Shown in pieces: positions 39,022 through 49,048 of a DNA stretch of 60,600 nucleotides. Under the pieces are notes generated by a model, which ran no database searches, was not told where the DNA came from, and worked only from the letters and a program-made list of their open reading frames with translations. How positions within the stretch are numbered: the stretch's first letter is position 1; every line of letters begins with the position of its first letter. The stretch is from a virus. Both the position numbers and the translations under genes were made by a program. The stretch lies in IMG/VR virus record IMGVR_UViG_3300036791_000464, positions 1-60,600 of that record; one strand, written 5' to 3'.

Positions 39022-39777
39022 ATGACCGTCGTTACGTTCACAGACTACACCCCAGTGCCTCGGTTCGACGGCATCCCTTGGACGACGGTAATGATCGAGG
39101 AGTCCGACTCCGAGGGTGGCCCCTGGACTCTGATCGATACCCAGAACCTGACTCCTGTAGACTCGGATCCAACCAACCCGATGTCTCGCAATATCACCAC
39201 GGATAATGCGACTCTTGCTGTGGGGGTCGGTTGGTACATTGTCTCGTTCGGTGATGTCAACAACAATGTTCAGGATACGCCGCCGACGTTCAACGGGATC
39301 CCAATCGAGTGGACTCCGACGCTTCAAGATGTCGGGCACGTCGTGCTCTCGCGCACTCGCGATTCAAATGGTACAGTACTGGGAACATTCACCAGTGACA
39401 CGCAGCCGACTGACGAAGAAGTGCGCGTCTTGATTCAGAAGGCAATCGACGACGTGATGCCGCTGATCGGAACTGACATCCCCGAGGAGTTGATCAGTGA
39501 GGCGCAGAACGTCGCTTCGATTCGAACTGCGATGTACATCGAGTTGACGTTCTACGCGAACGAGGTCGCGATGAACCGCTCGGTGTATCCGGAACTAAAG
39601 GCTCTGTTTGACGAGAAGGTCGCTACACTCGCCAAGGCTGTCGCGGCTATCGAGTCGGGTGAAAGCCCAACTGACGCTCTCGCGGGCGCGGGCGGGGATC
39701 CGTTCTATGCCTATCCTCCCCAACAAGGATTCATGTACGGTTGGGGATATTTCGATCCCTGGTTGAGGCCGTTCTGA
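39022..39777 (+). CDS. Head-tail connector protein
   Basis: A 251-residue protein. The N-terminal 90 residues look like an Ig/fibronectin-type beta domain (YTPVPRFDGIPWTTVMIEES). The C-terminal half is a helical connector-like domain (EEVRVLIQKAIDDVMPLIGT; IRTAMYIELTFYANEVAMNR). Adaptor proteins of this kind sit below the portal. Family not certain. Confidence 0.65.
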   Translation: MTVVTFTDYTPVPRFDGIPWTTVMIEESDSEGGPWTLIDTQNLTPVDSDPTNPMSRNITTDNATLAVGVGWYIVSFGDVNNNVQDTPPTFNGIPIEWTPTLQDVGHVVLSRTRDSNGTVLGTFTSDTQPTDEEVRVLIQKAIDDVMPLIGTDIPEELISEAQNVASIRTAMYIELTFYANEVAMNRSVYPELKALFDEKVATLAKAVAAIESGESPTDALAGAGGDPFYAYPPQQGFMYGWGYFDPWLRPF

Positions 39778-40262
39778 TGCCATCACCTGGCAACTTCATT
39801 CATATCGAAGCGATGGGTATTCAGGCTACCAAGGATATGCTCATCAGAGGAATGACCGCGACGAGTCGAATGAAACCAGCCCTGGAGCTTGTGTCGATGG
39901 ATATGATGAAAGATGTCGAGATCAACTTCACTAGCCAAGGTCGGCGCGGCGGCGGTAGTTGGAAGCCGCTAGCAGACAGCACCTTGGAACGCAGAGCGAG
40001 AGCAGGCGTGACCTCTGACTTGATTCTGATCGTGACCAGCGCCTTGAAAGATTCGATGACAGTGCGTGGAGATCCGGAACAGGATTTGAGGATATCTCAA
40101 AGTGAGATCAGGCTCAAGTCGAATCTTCCATACGCTCGTGTTCAAAACGAAGGTGGCGGTCATATTCCAGCTAGGCCATTCGCTACATTTGTTGAAGGTG
40201 ACGTACGTCGTTGGGTAAAGATCTGCGAGAGATATCTTAGTGACGCGATGAAGAAACGATGA
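39777..40262 (+). CDS. Tail completion/virion morphogenesis protein (Mu gpG/HK97 gp10-like)
   Basis: A 161-residue protein with the telltale NFTSQGRRGGGSWKPLADST segment followed by a C-terminal PARPF-like motif (GGGHIPARPFATFVE). These proteins cap or join head and tail. It overlaps its neighbours by a few bases in a tight operon. Confidence 0.78.
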   Translation: MPSPGNFIHIEAMGIQATKDMLIRGMTATSRMKPALELVSMDMMKDVEINFTSQGRRGGGSWKPLADSTLERRARAGVTSDLILIVTSALKDSMTVRGDPEQDLRISQSEIRLKSNLPYARVQNEGGGHIPARPFATFVEGDVRRWVKICERYLSDAMKKR

Positions 40263-40888
40263 GCAGCATGGTGACAGACGATGTCTTTGGCCCGATCTTT
40301 GATGGCAGCGTTCTAACTCGCGCCGTCTTAGCAACTTTGAAGATGTGGTTCCCGACCTACATCAGAGAGATCGAGTTTCAAAGAGGGTACACCGTCGGAG
40401 ACATTCAAGCTCCGAAGACATACGCAGAGCGATGGCGCTTCGATTCTTATCCGGACGATAAGATGCCGGCAGTGATTGTCGTCTCTCCGGGGATGGCTTC
40501 TCCTCCGGTCAAGGATGGAGATGGAACCGTCAATGGCTGGTGGGCTCTTGGGATCGGGATCATCGCCGCCGCCAGTACCGAGGAGAACTCGGAGCGATTG
40601 GCTAAGGTGTACGGAGCAGCCGCCAGACTCATCATGTCGCAAAAGGGGTGGCTGGACGAGACTTGGGAGTTCAATGGAACTCAGATCATCGACGAGACGT
40701 ACATCGACGTACCGGATATGGAACAGTCCAGAACTATGCGGTCGGCGCAGATCATCGCTGAGGTTCAAGTTCTCAACATGTGGAACCTTTTGGACGGCCC
40801 ATCTGCTCCGACCGATCCGCCAGGTTCACAATGGCTTGAGGTCGAAGAAGTGTTCATCGATGACATCAAGAGAATCGAGGAGGAGTAA
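40259..40888 (+). CDS. Tail terminator-like protein
   Basis: A 209-residue alpha/beta protein (LKMWFPTYIREIEFQRGYTV; later LGIGIIAAASTEENSERLAK). Position directly before the sheath genes and a DUF-type tail-terminator layout suggest it caps the tail end nearest the head. No decisive motif. Confidence 0.62.
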   Translation: MSSMVTDDVFGPIFDGSVLTRAVLATLKMWFPTYIREIEFQRGYTVGDIQAPKTYAERWRFDSYPDDKMPAVIVVSPGMASPPVKDGDGTVNGWWALGIGIIAAASTEENSERLAKVYGAAARLIMSQKGWLDETWEFNGTQIIDETYIDVPDMEQSRTMRSAQIIAEVQVLNMWNLLDGPSAPTDPPGSQWLEVEEVFIDDIKRIEEE

Positions 40889-41106
40889 TGTCGTCAAAGT
40901 CAAAGTCATCCTCCGCACGGTATCGCTTCATCGGCTCTCATGCCGAGGTACTGGAGGGTGGCGCTCCGCTAGCGCCTGGAGACTACATCACGTTGGATCC
41001 GGGACAGGCAACAGGAACAACTCAGACTCTGCTCGACGATGGCCTCTTGATCGATGCCAGCGGAGTGGAGTCAACCGAGGCGAAGACAGAGGAGAGTGAA
41101 GCATGA
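40888..41106 (+). CDS. Small tail-region protein
   Basis: A 72-residue Ser/Lys-rich N-terminus followed by a beta strand pair (ARYRFIGSHAEVLEGGAPLA). It lies between the terminator-like gene and the sheath, overlapping each by up to four bases. Function unknown. Confidence 0.7.
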   Translation: MSSKSKSSSARYRFIGSHAEVLEGGAPLAPGDYITLDPGQATGTTQTLLDDGLLIDASGVESTEAKTEESEA

Positions 41107-42554
41107 GTACCGTTCTGATTCGTCCTGGCGTCAACGTCACTCTGCGAACCACTCCGCCGTCGGTTGGTGCTCCAACCGATACCGGTGTTTGGTTCGTAAC
41201 CGGGTTGACCGACGCAGGGCCAACGGTTCCGACACAGATCGCAAGCATGGCCGATTACATGAACATCTTCGGTCAGCGCGTCTCGTACAGCGTATTGTAC
41301 GATGCGCTCGATGTCTTCTTCCGCGAGGGCGGCGCGCACGCTGTTATTTCTCGCGTTTGCGGGCCAGCCGCTGTTACTTCTACCCTCAACCTGAACGACG
41401 CCGCTGCCGCCGTCTCGCTGGTAGCGTCGGCGCTCGGGCCTGGAGCGAGTGGGAATACCATCAAGGTCGGTGTTCGTGCCGGTCAAGGATCGGGGACATT
41501 CGTGATCTTCGTGCAGGACGTGACCAACACGGAGGTCGAGACGAGCCCAGACTTGGCCGATCCTCCGACCGCGATCCTCTGGGCTCAGTACTCAAGTCAC
41601 ATTCGTCTCACTGCCGGCCCGTCGGCAAACGATCCTGTCGTCATCGCGGCTACCGCGCTCGGTGGCGGTAACGACGACAGGACGAACATCACCGATGCTC
41701 AGTGGCAGACGGCGCTCGACGCGATCACGTCCGACTTCGGGCCTGGTCAAGTTTCGGCACCTGGTCGAACGAGCGACATCGGTCACCAGCAGCTAGTCAA
41801 CCATGTCGGAGCGCATTCCAGGGTTGCGATCCTCGATGCTCCCGACACGGGAACGGTCGCGACACTCACGTCGAGCGCAATCAACGCTCGGGTCGGGACA
41901 TATTCGAAGTTCGGCGCGATGTTCTGGCCGTGGTTGACGGTTCCAGGTGTCGTCAGCGGATCGAACCGCAACGTGCCTCCATCCGGTCTGATCGCTGGTT
42001 TGCTCGGTCGTAACGACTCGCAAGGGATGGGCCCTGATCAGGCGGCTGCCGGCGACAACGGGATCTCGCTCTTCACCATCGGTCTGTCGCAGAAGGCAGT
42101 CACCGATTCCGTTCGTCAGAGTCTCAACGGATCTGGAGTCGATGTGATCCGCGCTCTGTACGGGTCTTTCCGCAACTACGGTTGGCGTTCGCTGTCCGAT
42201 CCGGTGGCTGAGATCGACTGGGTCAACTTCGGTTGCGGTCGTCTCTACATGGCCATCGCCGCCGACGCGCATTCGATTGCCGATGGGTTCATCTTCGACA
42301 AGCTCGATGGCGCAGGTCACACCATTGCTAGCTTCAACGGCGTTCTGACGGGGATGCTCCAGGGCTACTACAACAGCGGCGATCTCTACGGAGCTTCGCC
42401 GGCAGATGCATTCTTCGTGGACACAGGCCCGAGCGTCAATACTCCAACGACCATCGCCAACCACGAACTGCACGCGGTCTTGAACGTCCGGATGAGCGAG
42501 TTCGCCGAGATGGTACAGATCGAGGTTTATAAAAAACCCATTACGGCTCCGTAG
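41103..42554 (+). CDS. Contractile tail sheath protein
   Basis: A 483-residue sheath. The N-terminal RPGVNVTLRTTPPSVGAPTD with TGVWFVTGLTDAGPT, the middle GYYNSGDLYGA and the C-terminal NVRMSEFAEMVQIEVYKKPI match the myovirus sheath pattern. It polymerises around the tail tube and contracts to drive it through the envelope. This gene shows that the phage is a myovirus. Confidence 0.92.
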   Translation: MSTVLIRPGVNVTLRTTPPSVGAPTDTGVWFVTGLTDAGPTVPTQIASMADYMNIFGQRVSYSVLYDALDVFFREGGAHAVISRVCGPAAVTSTLNLNDAAAAVSLVASALGPGASGNTIKVGVRAGQGSGTFVIFVQDVTNTEVETSPDLADPPTAILWAQYSSHIRLTAGPSANDPVVIAATALGGGNDDRTNITDAQWQTALDAITSDFGPGQVSAPGRTSDIGHQQLVNHVGAHSRVAILDAPDTGTVATLTSSAINARVGTYSKFGAMFWPWLTVPGVVSGSNRNVPPSGLIAGLLGRNDSQGMGPDQAAAGDNGISLFTIGLSQKAVTDSVRQSLNGSGVDVIRALYGSFRNYGWRSLSDPVAEIDWVNFGCGRLYMAIAADAHSIADGFIFDKLDGAGHTIASFNGVLTGMLQGYYNSGDLYGASPADAFFVDTGPSVNTPTTIANHELHAVLNVRMSEFAEMVQIEVYKKPITAP

Positions 42555-42562
42555 GAGGATAG

Positions 42563-43033
42563 ATGAGCACTCAGATGAGAGGAACGCGCCAGGACACATT
42601 CCTGGTGAACTTGCAAGTAGAAGACCCCCACAAGCCGGGAACGTGGTGGGACTTCGGGATCTGGGACACCAAGACCGGAGGCGATCTCGACTCGGAGGAG
42701 CGGTTGTACTATCCGGGCGGTATGCTGCCTCCGTATTCACTCGGCGGTCGTATCCTGCCGCAACAGGTAACGTTGACCAGAAACTACCGGATCGCGCGAG
42801 ATCACTATCACCTTCAGAACCTCTTGGATTCGGTCGGGATCTCAAACATCCAGATCCAGCAGTTCCCGATGGACAAGTACAAGGTGCAGCACGGGCCTGC
42901 GATCTCCTACAAGGGAACTCTGAAGACAGTGACGCCTCCGGAGCACAACTCGGAGTCGTCCAGCGATCCGGCGATGATCACTGTCGTCTGCACCATCGAC
43001 TCGGCTCCAGCAGCAGTTGGTGCCAACACGTAA
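42563..43033 (+). CDS. Tail tube protein
   Basis: A 156-residue beta-rich protein (RGTRQDTFLVNLQVEDPHKP; later VTLTRNYRIARDHYHLQNLL) directly after the sheath, as in all myoviruses. It forms the inner tube through which DNA passes. GGAGGATAG precedes the ATG. Confidence 0.85.
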   Translation: MSTQMRGTRQDTFLVNLQVEDPHKPGTWWDFGIWDTKTGGDLDSEERLYYPGGMLPPYSLGGRILPQQVTLTRNYRIARDHYHLQNLLDSVGISNIQIQQFPMDKYKVQHGPAISYKGTLKTVTPPEHNSESSSDPAMITVVCTIDSAPAAVGANT

Positions 43034-43224
43034 TGGCCGCTCGCAAGCCAACGACTAAGGCCGGCAAACAGGCCAAGGTCAAGAAGGTGATGCACGAGTG
43101 GAAGGGCGGCAAGCTCCACTCGGGATCGAAGAAAGGCCCAATCGTGACTAGTCAGAAACAGGCGGTCGCGATTGCTCTCAGTCAATCCGGACAAGGAAGG
43201 AAATCAAAGAGAGGCAGAAAATGA
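43033..43224 (+). CDS. DUF6496-type small basic protein
   Basis: A 63-residue Lys-rich protein. VMHEWKGGKLHSGSKKGPIV followed by KQAVAIALSQ is the DUF6496 signature. These proteins occur in many phages and bacteria with unknown function. The ATG overlaps the tube stop as TAATG. Confidence 0.82.
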   Translation: MAARKPTTKAGKQAKVKKVMHEWKGGKLHSGSKKGPIVTSQKQAVAIALSQSGQGRKSKRGRK

Positions 43225-43781
43225 CAGAGATCGAAGACGAAACACCTACCCTCATCACCGATATTACGAGTGACGAAGCAAAAGGGCCGCAAAGCCTAGC
43301 CGAGCAGCTTCGTCTGCGTCGAACCGAGATCGCCGATACTCATGATGTCTATCTGCCATTGACTGGGTATGAGGAGTTCGGCGTTCAAGTGAAGCATCGG
43401 CTCATGGATCGTCACGAGGTCGAGAGGATCGGTCGCAGGATCATGGCTGAGACGAAGGATCGCGGAGAGCGGAATATGCGTATCCTGATGGACATGATTC
43501 TTAGCTCAACCCAAGGCTTCTACCTGAAGGATGACGAGTCCGATAAACTACAAGAGGTTCTTGACGACACAAATGGCGGAAGCCACGTCATGAACTGGAG
43601 CATGTTTGCGACCTACCTCGGCTGGAAGCCGGCAGACGGTGTGGGCGATTCACGGACAGCGCTGTACTGGTGCTTCGGAGCGAACGAGTTCATGATCGGC
43701 CAATACGGGATTCTCCTCAATCGCTGGATGAACAATACCGGCGTCAAAGTCGATGAGGAGTTCTTGGGGGAAGTGCTTTAG
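43221..43781 (+). CDS. Tail assembly chaperone, short form (gpG-like)
   Basis: A 186-residue protein ending shortly after a GGGGGA run. Its N-terminal domain (YLPLTGYEEFGVQVKHRLMD) and position between tube and tape measure are those of lambda gpG-like chaperones, which hold the tape measure during tail assembly. A second product arises by frameshift (see 43221-43981). Confidence 0.85.
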   Translation: MTEIEDETPTLITDITSDEAKGPQSLAEQLRLRRTEIADTHDVYLPLTGYEEFGVQVKHRLMDRHEVERIGRRIMAETKDRGERNMRILMDMILSSTQGFYLKDDESDKLQEVLDDTNGGSHVMNWSMFATYLGWKPADGVGDSRTALYWCFGANEFMIGQYGILLNRWMNNTGVKVDEEFLGEVL

Positions 43782-43981
43782 AAATACCAGATGAGATCAA
43801 AGCCGCAGCCCAGGTCGCTCTTTCCGGACAGGATCCTTGGACGTTCCTGGAGACAACCGATCCCGATAAACGGGCGCAGATGTCAGCCATCGCGACCGAA
43901 GTTCAGAAGCTGTTGCTTCTTCTCAACGACGACCTGTCAAGCAAGATCATCAATAAGCTCTCGGAGTCAATGAAGAAATAA
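43221..43981 (+). CDS. Tail assembly chaperone, -1 frameshift product (gpGT-like)
   Basis: The zero frame stops at 43779. A -1 shift on the G-run at 43766-43770 (codons TTG GGG GAA) continues with GSALEIPDEIKAAAQVALSG and ends KLSESMKK at 43979. The extension is protein-like and its stop overlaps the tape-measure ATG as TAATG. It has no start of its own. Programmed -1 frameshifting here is conserved across tailed phages. Confidence 0.82.
43766..43771 (+). promoter_or_regulatory. Slippery site for -1 frameshift
   Basis: GGGGGA; the P-site GGG can re-pair with GGG one base back. It is followed ten bases later by the zero-frame TAG. Confidence 0.75.
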
Positions 43982-46185
43982 TGGCACTCGGTGGATCACT
44001 CGCAGAGATTCGTCTCATCCTGACCGGACAGCGTAGCGTCATCGCCGGTCTGGCTGCGACGAGCGCCGCGATGACGAGGATGGAAGAGCGTGTTGTCGCG
44101 CTCGGTATTGCCGAGAAGGAAACGACTGACCGTAGCTGGTTGATGAATCAGGCGTTGTTCACGATGCGCCGATACGCCTACATGGGGACTCTCGCAGTCA
44201 CAGGTCTCGTCGCGGTTGGACTCAAGATGGGGTATACGTTCAACCAGACCATGCAGAGTTCTGCTACCGCTCTGCTGCCAGTCATGCATAACATGAATGC
44301 GGTACGGAACGAGCTAGACGATCTCTTCCAAATCGCCAAGTACAGTCCGTTCAGATTCAAGGATCTGACGACGGGATTCCGGACAATGTTCTTAGCAATG
44401 CAACCGCTCGGGATTTCGGCTCATACGGTTACTCAGACGATCCAATCTCTGGTCGATGCCCTGGCTGCCTCCGGCCGTACGAGCGAGGGGCAATTGAACC
44501 GTGTCTCGACCGCGCTCCAGCATATGGCGTACATGGGTAGGCTGACCGGGTTCACAGTCAACCAGCTGGCCCGCGACGGCATCCCGATCTTCGGAGCGTT
44601 GAACAAAGAGTTGGGGATCTCAGGAGCGCAACTTCATACGATCTCGCAACTTGGGATCCCGACCCAGACGGTTCTGGCGGCGATCAACAAGTTCATCGAG
44701 ACCTCGCCTGCTTACATGAATGCAGCGAAGCGACAGGCCCAGACTCTCGGCGGAGAGATTACCACTCTCAAGGATAACATTCAGCAGACGATGGGCGCGC
44801 TGACGCTTGGGAGCTTCAACCGCGTTCAGGGCGGACTGCTTCCGTCTATCAACGACATGTTCGATAAGGTCTCAGCGCTGATCAAGAAACAGAAGAACAA
44901 AATCAGCTTGGGGCAGGTCTTGGGGATCGTCGGGACGACATACCCATTCCTACAGCCATTGATCTCGGCGATTGAGGACTTTGCCAAAGTTCTAAACATC
45001 CTCGTTGCTTTCCTCAAGAATGCTGTAATCCCGACTCTGGTGATCTTGGGATTTGTCTTCGAGACGTTTGTTCAACCATACATCGTTCTGGCGTTGAATG
45101 CGGTCAAGTTCTTCACTCGCTTCTCGTGGCTCTTGGTGCCAGTGCTGCTGTTCATCATCGGTCTCTTCGTCGCCTACAAAACTGCGGTGATCCTTTGGGC
45201 AATCGTGATGGGGACAGCCAGAGCGATCCTCGCTCTCTTCACCATGGCGACGAAGCTCCTGGAGTGGACGGTTGAAGGTCTGACGCTCCTCATGAACCTG
45301 AACAGGGTAGCGATCTATCTCTGGACGATTGCGAAGACTGGAGACATCGCAGCCACCGAGGGGGAGACGGCAGCGCAGATCGGTCTTGGTATCGCGATAA
45401 TGGAGACGCGCGCAGCGATCATCAAACAAATAGCTGCGGTTAGAGCATTGGGTGTGGCTTTCTTAGGTTTGCTCGCGGACATTCCGATAATCGGCTGGAT
45501 TGCTCTAGCTGTGATTGCGTTGACTGTTCTATACTTCAAATGGAAGTGGTTCCACAACCTTGTCAATGATGTGTTCAAATGGATGTGGAAGAACTGGATG
45601 CTCATCGTCGGGATCATACTCTACCTCAATCCTCTCTTCGGATTGCTCGTTTTGGTCGCCATCCTCCTCGCAAAGCACTGGAAGGCAGTTTGGAAGGAGA
45701 TCAAGCCTGTCTATGACATAGTTGTAGCGTTCTTCAAGTTCGTCGTGCAAAACTGGAGATTGCTCGGCCCGCTGTTCCTGCTTCCGTTCGGCCCGTTCGC
45801 GGTCATTCTGGGCGAGATTGCCACTCACTGGCAAACAATCATCGGCTGGATCAAATCAGCTATCGATTGGGTCAAGAAGTTCGCCAACGCTTGGAAGGAT
45901 ATCCCTGCGCTACCGTGGGTGGTGAAGCAACTGGGAGCGTTGGGCAAGACCGCTGGGCTCTCAGATGTCAATCTGCCGTTGGCTATGGCGACAGGTGGCG
46001 GACAAATCGCTAGTATCAACTCGCAAGTCAGCCAGATCGAGAAGTCTAACTGGTTGTCTTCGAAGGAGAAAGCGAAGCTTGTTACCGAGATCCACAATTA
46101 CATCCACATCGATGGGAAGCAAGTAGCCAGCAGCGTCGCTAAGCACCGTCAGAAGCAGATAGCTCGCGGAGCGAAACAGCCATGA
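43981..46185 (+). CDS. Tape measure protein
   Basis: A 734-residue helical protein with an N-terminal domain typical of tape measures (SSATALLPVMHNMNAVRNEL; NRVSTALQHMAYMGRLTGFT). Residues 330-560 contain a series of hydrophobic helices (LVPVLLFIIGLFVAYKTAVI, others). It sets tail length; at about 0.15 nm per residue this suggests a tail near 110 nm. The hydrophobic segment may form the membrane channel for DNA. Confidence 0.9.
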   Translation: MALGGSLAEIRLILTGQRSVIAGLAATSAAMTRMEERVVALGIAEKETTDRSWLMNQALFTMRRYAYMGTLAVTGLVAVGLKMGYTFNQTMQSSATALLPVMHNMNAVRNELDDLFQIAKYSPFRFKDLTTGFRTMFLAMQPLGISAHTVTQTIQSLVDALAASGRTSEGQLNRVSTALQHMAYMGRLTGFTVNQLARDGIPIFGALNKELGISGAQLHTISQLGIPTQTVLAAINKFIETSPAYMNAAKRQAQTLGGEITTLKDNIQQTMGALTLGSFNRVQGGLLPSINDMFDKVSALIKKQKNKISLGQVLGIVGTTYPFLQPLISAIEDFAKVLNILVAFLKNAVIPTLVILGFVFETFVQPYIVLALNAVKFFTRFSWLLVPVLLFIIGLFVAYKTAVILWAIVMGTARAILALFTMATKLLEWTVEGLTLLMNLNRVAIYLWTIAKTGDIAATEGETAAQIGLGIAIMETRAAIIKQIAAVRALGVAFLGLLADIPIIGWIALAVIALTVLYFKWKWFHNLVNDVFKWMWKNWMLIVGIILYLNPLFGLLVLVAILLAKHWKAVWKEIKPVYDIVVAFFKFVVQNWRLLGPLFLLPFGPFAVILGEIATHWQTIIGWIKSAIDWVKKFANAWKDIPALPWVVKQLGALGKTAGLSDVNLPLAMATGGGQIASINSQVSQIEKSNWLSSKEKAKLVTEIHNYIHIDGKQVASSVAKHRQKQIARGAKQP

Positions 46186-46817
46186 GGCCGCCAGACAAAT
46201 ATTTCTACTACTTCCGGTCGAGCGCTGGTCCAGTTGTGAAGGTTCTGAGAGGAGACAACCCTGCGCAGATCGTTGGCGGTGAGGGCGGTTGGAACATGAT
46301 CTCGCGTCCGCGCCGGACGAGTTTGACGCAATGGGGAGGTCGCGAGCCGTATCAGATGGATGTTCCCGTTCTCTTCGATGGTTGGAGACTTCAAGAGAGC
46401 GTCGAGATACAGATACGCAGACTTCAGAGTATGTCGGTCGGATCCGACTTCAATCCTCCGCCCACAATCAAGATCGATGGGGCGTTACCTATTGGCGGAG
46501 CGACCTGGGTCATCTCTAGCATCGATTGGGGGACAGAAGTCTTTTGGGCTCAGAATCCGCGCGGTCAGTTTTACAGGATGCGTCAGGACGCGGTTGTTCA
46601 TCTTCTCCAGTACGAAGCCGAGCAGAGATTGAAGATCACCATTACCAACTCGCTTCCGAACCAGTACATTGTTCAGAAAGGACAGACGATCTCTCTCAAG
46701 ACCATAGCTCAGGCGATGTATGGAAACCCGAGCCGCTGGAAGGATATCCAGGCAGCCAATCCTTCTATCCGTGATCCGAACAAGGTCATCGGTCTGAAGA
46801 CAATAAGGATCCCCTGA
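46182..46817 (+). CDS. LysM baseplate/tail protein (gp53/XkdP-like)
   Basis: A 211-residue protein. A beta N-terminal domain precedes a C-terminal LysM-like module (NQYIVQKGQTISLKTIAQAM, WKDIQAANPSIRDPNKV). Such proteins join the tube to the baseplate hub in myoviruses. It follows the tape measure with a four-base overlap. Confidence 0.82.
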   Translation: MRPPDKYFYYFRSSAGPVVKVLRGDNPAQIVGGEGGWNMISRPRRTSLTQWGGREPYQMDVPVLFDGWRLQESVEIQIRRLQSMSVGSDFNPPPTIKIDGALPIGGATWVISSIDWGTEVFWAQNPRGQFYRMRQDAVVHLLQYEAEQRLKITITNSLPNQYIVQKGQTISLKTIAQAMYGNPSRWKDIQAANPSIRDPNKVIGLKTIRIP

Positions 46818-49048
46818 TGCCTAAGAAGACAGCACTCACCGCAGTCAAGAAGCTGGAGCTTTCGAAGATCGACTCATCTCAGATCCAGCGCGAGCTGATG
46901 GGGGACGATCTCGATCTTGAGAAACTCGTTGTCTATTTGAAGAGTCAGATTCTCTTCGACACTACGGACAGGGTGATCGACGTTCAAGTAAATCGTACCA
47001 TCGACGGCGCGAGTACGATTGATGTATCTTTGAACGACTACGACCGTGCGATTCTTCGCTCCTGGGCTCTCAATGCGAAGCTCGATGTCGAGATCGACGG
47101 TATGTGGTTTCGTCTCGTCTCTTGTTCAAAGAGCGCAACCGACGATATCCTTCAGCTGACGTTCGAGCAGCGCGAGATTGCTCTGCTGCGCTCGTACCCG
47201 AAGCCGGATACAACAGCATACACGATTGAGAACGCGAAGAAATGGGTCAAGTGGGCGAACCGAGACAAAACGACGCGCGCTCAGTTTGTTCTCAACCTTG
47301 TCCGTGAGGTCAAAGAAATAGACATCCCCGTTGTGATCCCTTATCTTCAACAGGTTCAGCTAGTTGCTAAGAGTACCGACCTAACAGGGCCAGTCACAGG
47401 AGAATCCGTCGCGTCTTCGAATGGGATCCCCGCCGACTACAATCAGTATAAATCAACTCAGGCTCCGGTCGGCCCTGGCAAGGGAGCGAAGGCAAACACA
47501 GTTACAGTCACCAGACCTCAGGCACTTACTTCTAAACATGTCAGAGCGACGAGGGATCAAATCCAGAATGCCAACACCATTCTGACTATGGGGCAGCAGA
47601 TGGGAGCGCGGCGCAAGGTACTCGTCTGCGGGATCATGACAGCGATCCAGGAGAGTAACCTCACCAACCTTTCTGGCGGCGACGGTACCAGCGTCGGTCT
47701 CTTCCAGCAGATCGACACCGGCTGGGGAAGCTACGCCGAACGTCACGATCCTGCTACTGCGTCCAGAATGTTCTTTGAACATTGTATCAGAGATGATGCG
47801 AGTCAGTCTGGTCTTAGCTTCAACGATCTCTGTCAAACTGTACAAGGATCCGGGCACCCTGATCTCTACGGACAGTGGCGCTGGGAAGCAGAACGGTTCG
47901 CGAACGCATTCGGTGTTCCACCTGGCGGCGAAGGAAACGCAGTCACGGGTGGTGCTTCTGGTACGGACTCAACAGCAGAAGGGAACTCAGCTACTGCGAA
48001 CTTGATGGGTCAGGCTTGGACAAATAGCGGAGCAGACAACGCTTACTTCTACTATCGCGGCATACCGCCAACACGCAATCGTGGCTGGTGGAAGCGCGAG
48101 GACAACTGGACTTGCATTCAGAGGTTGGCGAGCGAGGTCGGCTGGCGAGCGTTCTTCATTGGTGGCGTCTTCTACTTCTTGGATGACAATGACTTGTTCA
48201 AGACGCAGCCAATCGCGACCGTCGCAGAGGATACTCCGGGTGTGATGGGGATTGGGTTTGACTACGATGTCGGGCGCAAAGGGGCCACAGTCGATCTCCC
48301 CTGTGAGGTTGGTCTCTGGCTCGCACCGCCCGGATCTGTGATTGTTCTTGAGTCATTGGGCCCGCTGGATGGTCGTTGGCTCGTCAACTCTTTCTCACGT
48401 AGCCTCTTCGACTCCAATGCTGACATCGCTTTGACGAAGCCGCAGCCGAAGCTACCAGAGCCTGCAAAGTCAACCGTCAAGATGCCGACCTGGGGAGCGG
48501 TCGGAGCTATGTCAGGTAGCTCGCTTGGCGTAATCACTCCGGCCGAAGGAGCGCCTGGAACTGCTGCGGCCTTTGGTGGCACTCCTGGGATGAATGACGG
48601 ATCTCGAAAGGCAGTTGTCGCTGTAGCAGAAAAGGCTGTTCAAGTAAACAAAACGTGGCACTACCACTATCCTCATGAAGAGGGCGGTGCAGGCCCAGGA
48701 GCAGCGAGGCCGATCCCGAACACTCTTTGGAGCGCGCAGGCACATTCCGCGCTCGACTGTTCAGCATTTGCTACTCTTTGCTACAAGGAGGCTGGTTGCG
48801 CCGATCCGAATAACGCCAACTATGACGGGAGCGGGAACACAGGTACACTTGTAGCGAATGGTGTTCCTGTCAACGTGCCGAAGCCAGGTGATCTGATCTT
48901 CTATCATGGCACTCTCGGGTTCCCAGGACACGTAACTGTCTACATCGGCGGAGGAATGGTCGCATCTTGCGGTAGCGAGCAAGGTGTCATCACATATCCG
49001 ATCAACGGCGACGGCCCGTTGGTGGCGATGAGGAGCTACTTGCCGTGA
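46817..49048 (+). CDS. Baseplate hub with SLT-like and NlpC/P60 lysin domains
   Basis: A 743-residue protein. The first 180 residues resemble hub/late-control gpD-like proteins ([20 protein letters not shown]). Residues 270-300 contain a transglycosylase-like [13 protein letters not shown] with [10 protein letters not shown] second hub-like segment follows. The C-terminus is an NlpC/P60 endopeptidase with catalytic Cys in [16 protein letters not shown] and His in [10 protein letters not shown]. It probably digests the cell wall during DNA injection. Confidence 0.85.
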   Translation: MPKKTALTAVKKLELSKIDSSQIQRELMGDDLDLEKLVVYLKSQILFDTTDRVIDVQVNRTIDGASTIDVSLNDYDRAILRSWALNAKLDVEIDGMWFRLVSCSKSATDDILQLTFEQREIALLRSYPKPDTTAYTIENAKKWVKWANRDKTTRAQFVLNLVREVKEIDIPVVIPYLQQVQLVAKSTDLTGPVTGESVASSNGIPADYNQYKSTQAPVGPGKGAKANTVTVTRPQALTSKHVRATRDQIQNANTILTMGQQMGARRKVLVCGIMTAIQESNLTNLSGGDGTSVGLFQQIDTGWGSYAERHDPATASRMFFEHCIRDDASQSGLSFNDLCQTVQGSGHPDLYGQWRWEAERFANAFGVPPGGEGNAVTGGASGTDSTAEGNSATANLMGQAWTNSGADNAYFYYRGIPPTRNRGWWKREDNWTCIQRLASEVGWRAFFIGGVFYFLDDNDLFKTQPIATVAEDTPGVMGIGFDYDVGRKGATVDLPCEVGLWLAPPGSVIVLESLGPLDGRWLVNSFSRSLFDSNADIALTKPQPKLPEPAKSTVKMPTWGAVGAMSGSSLGVITPAEGAPGTAAAFGGTPGMNDGSRKAVVAVAEKAVQVNKTWHYHYPHEEGGAGPGAARPIPNTLWSAQAHSALDCSAFATLCYKEAGCADPNNANYDGSGNTGTLVANGVPVNVPKPGDLIFYHGTLGFPGHVTVYIGGGMVASCGSEQGVITYPINGDGPLVAMRSYLP

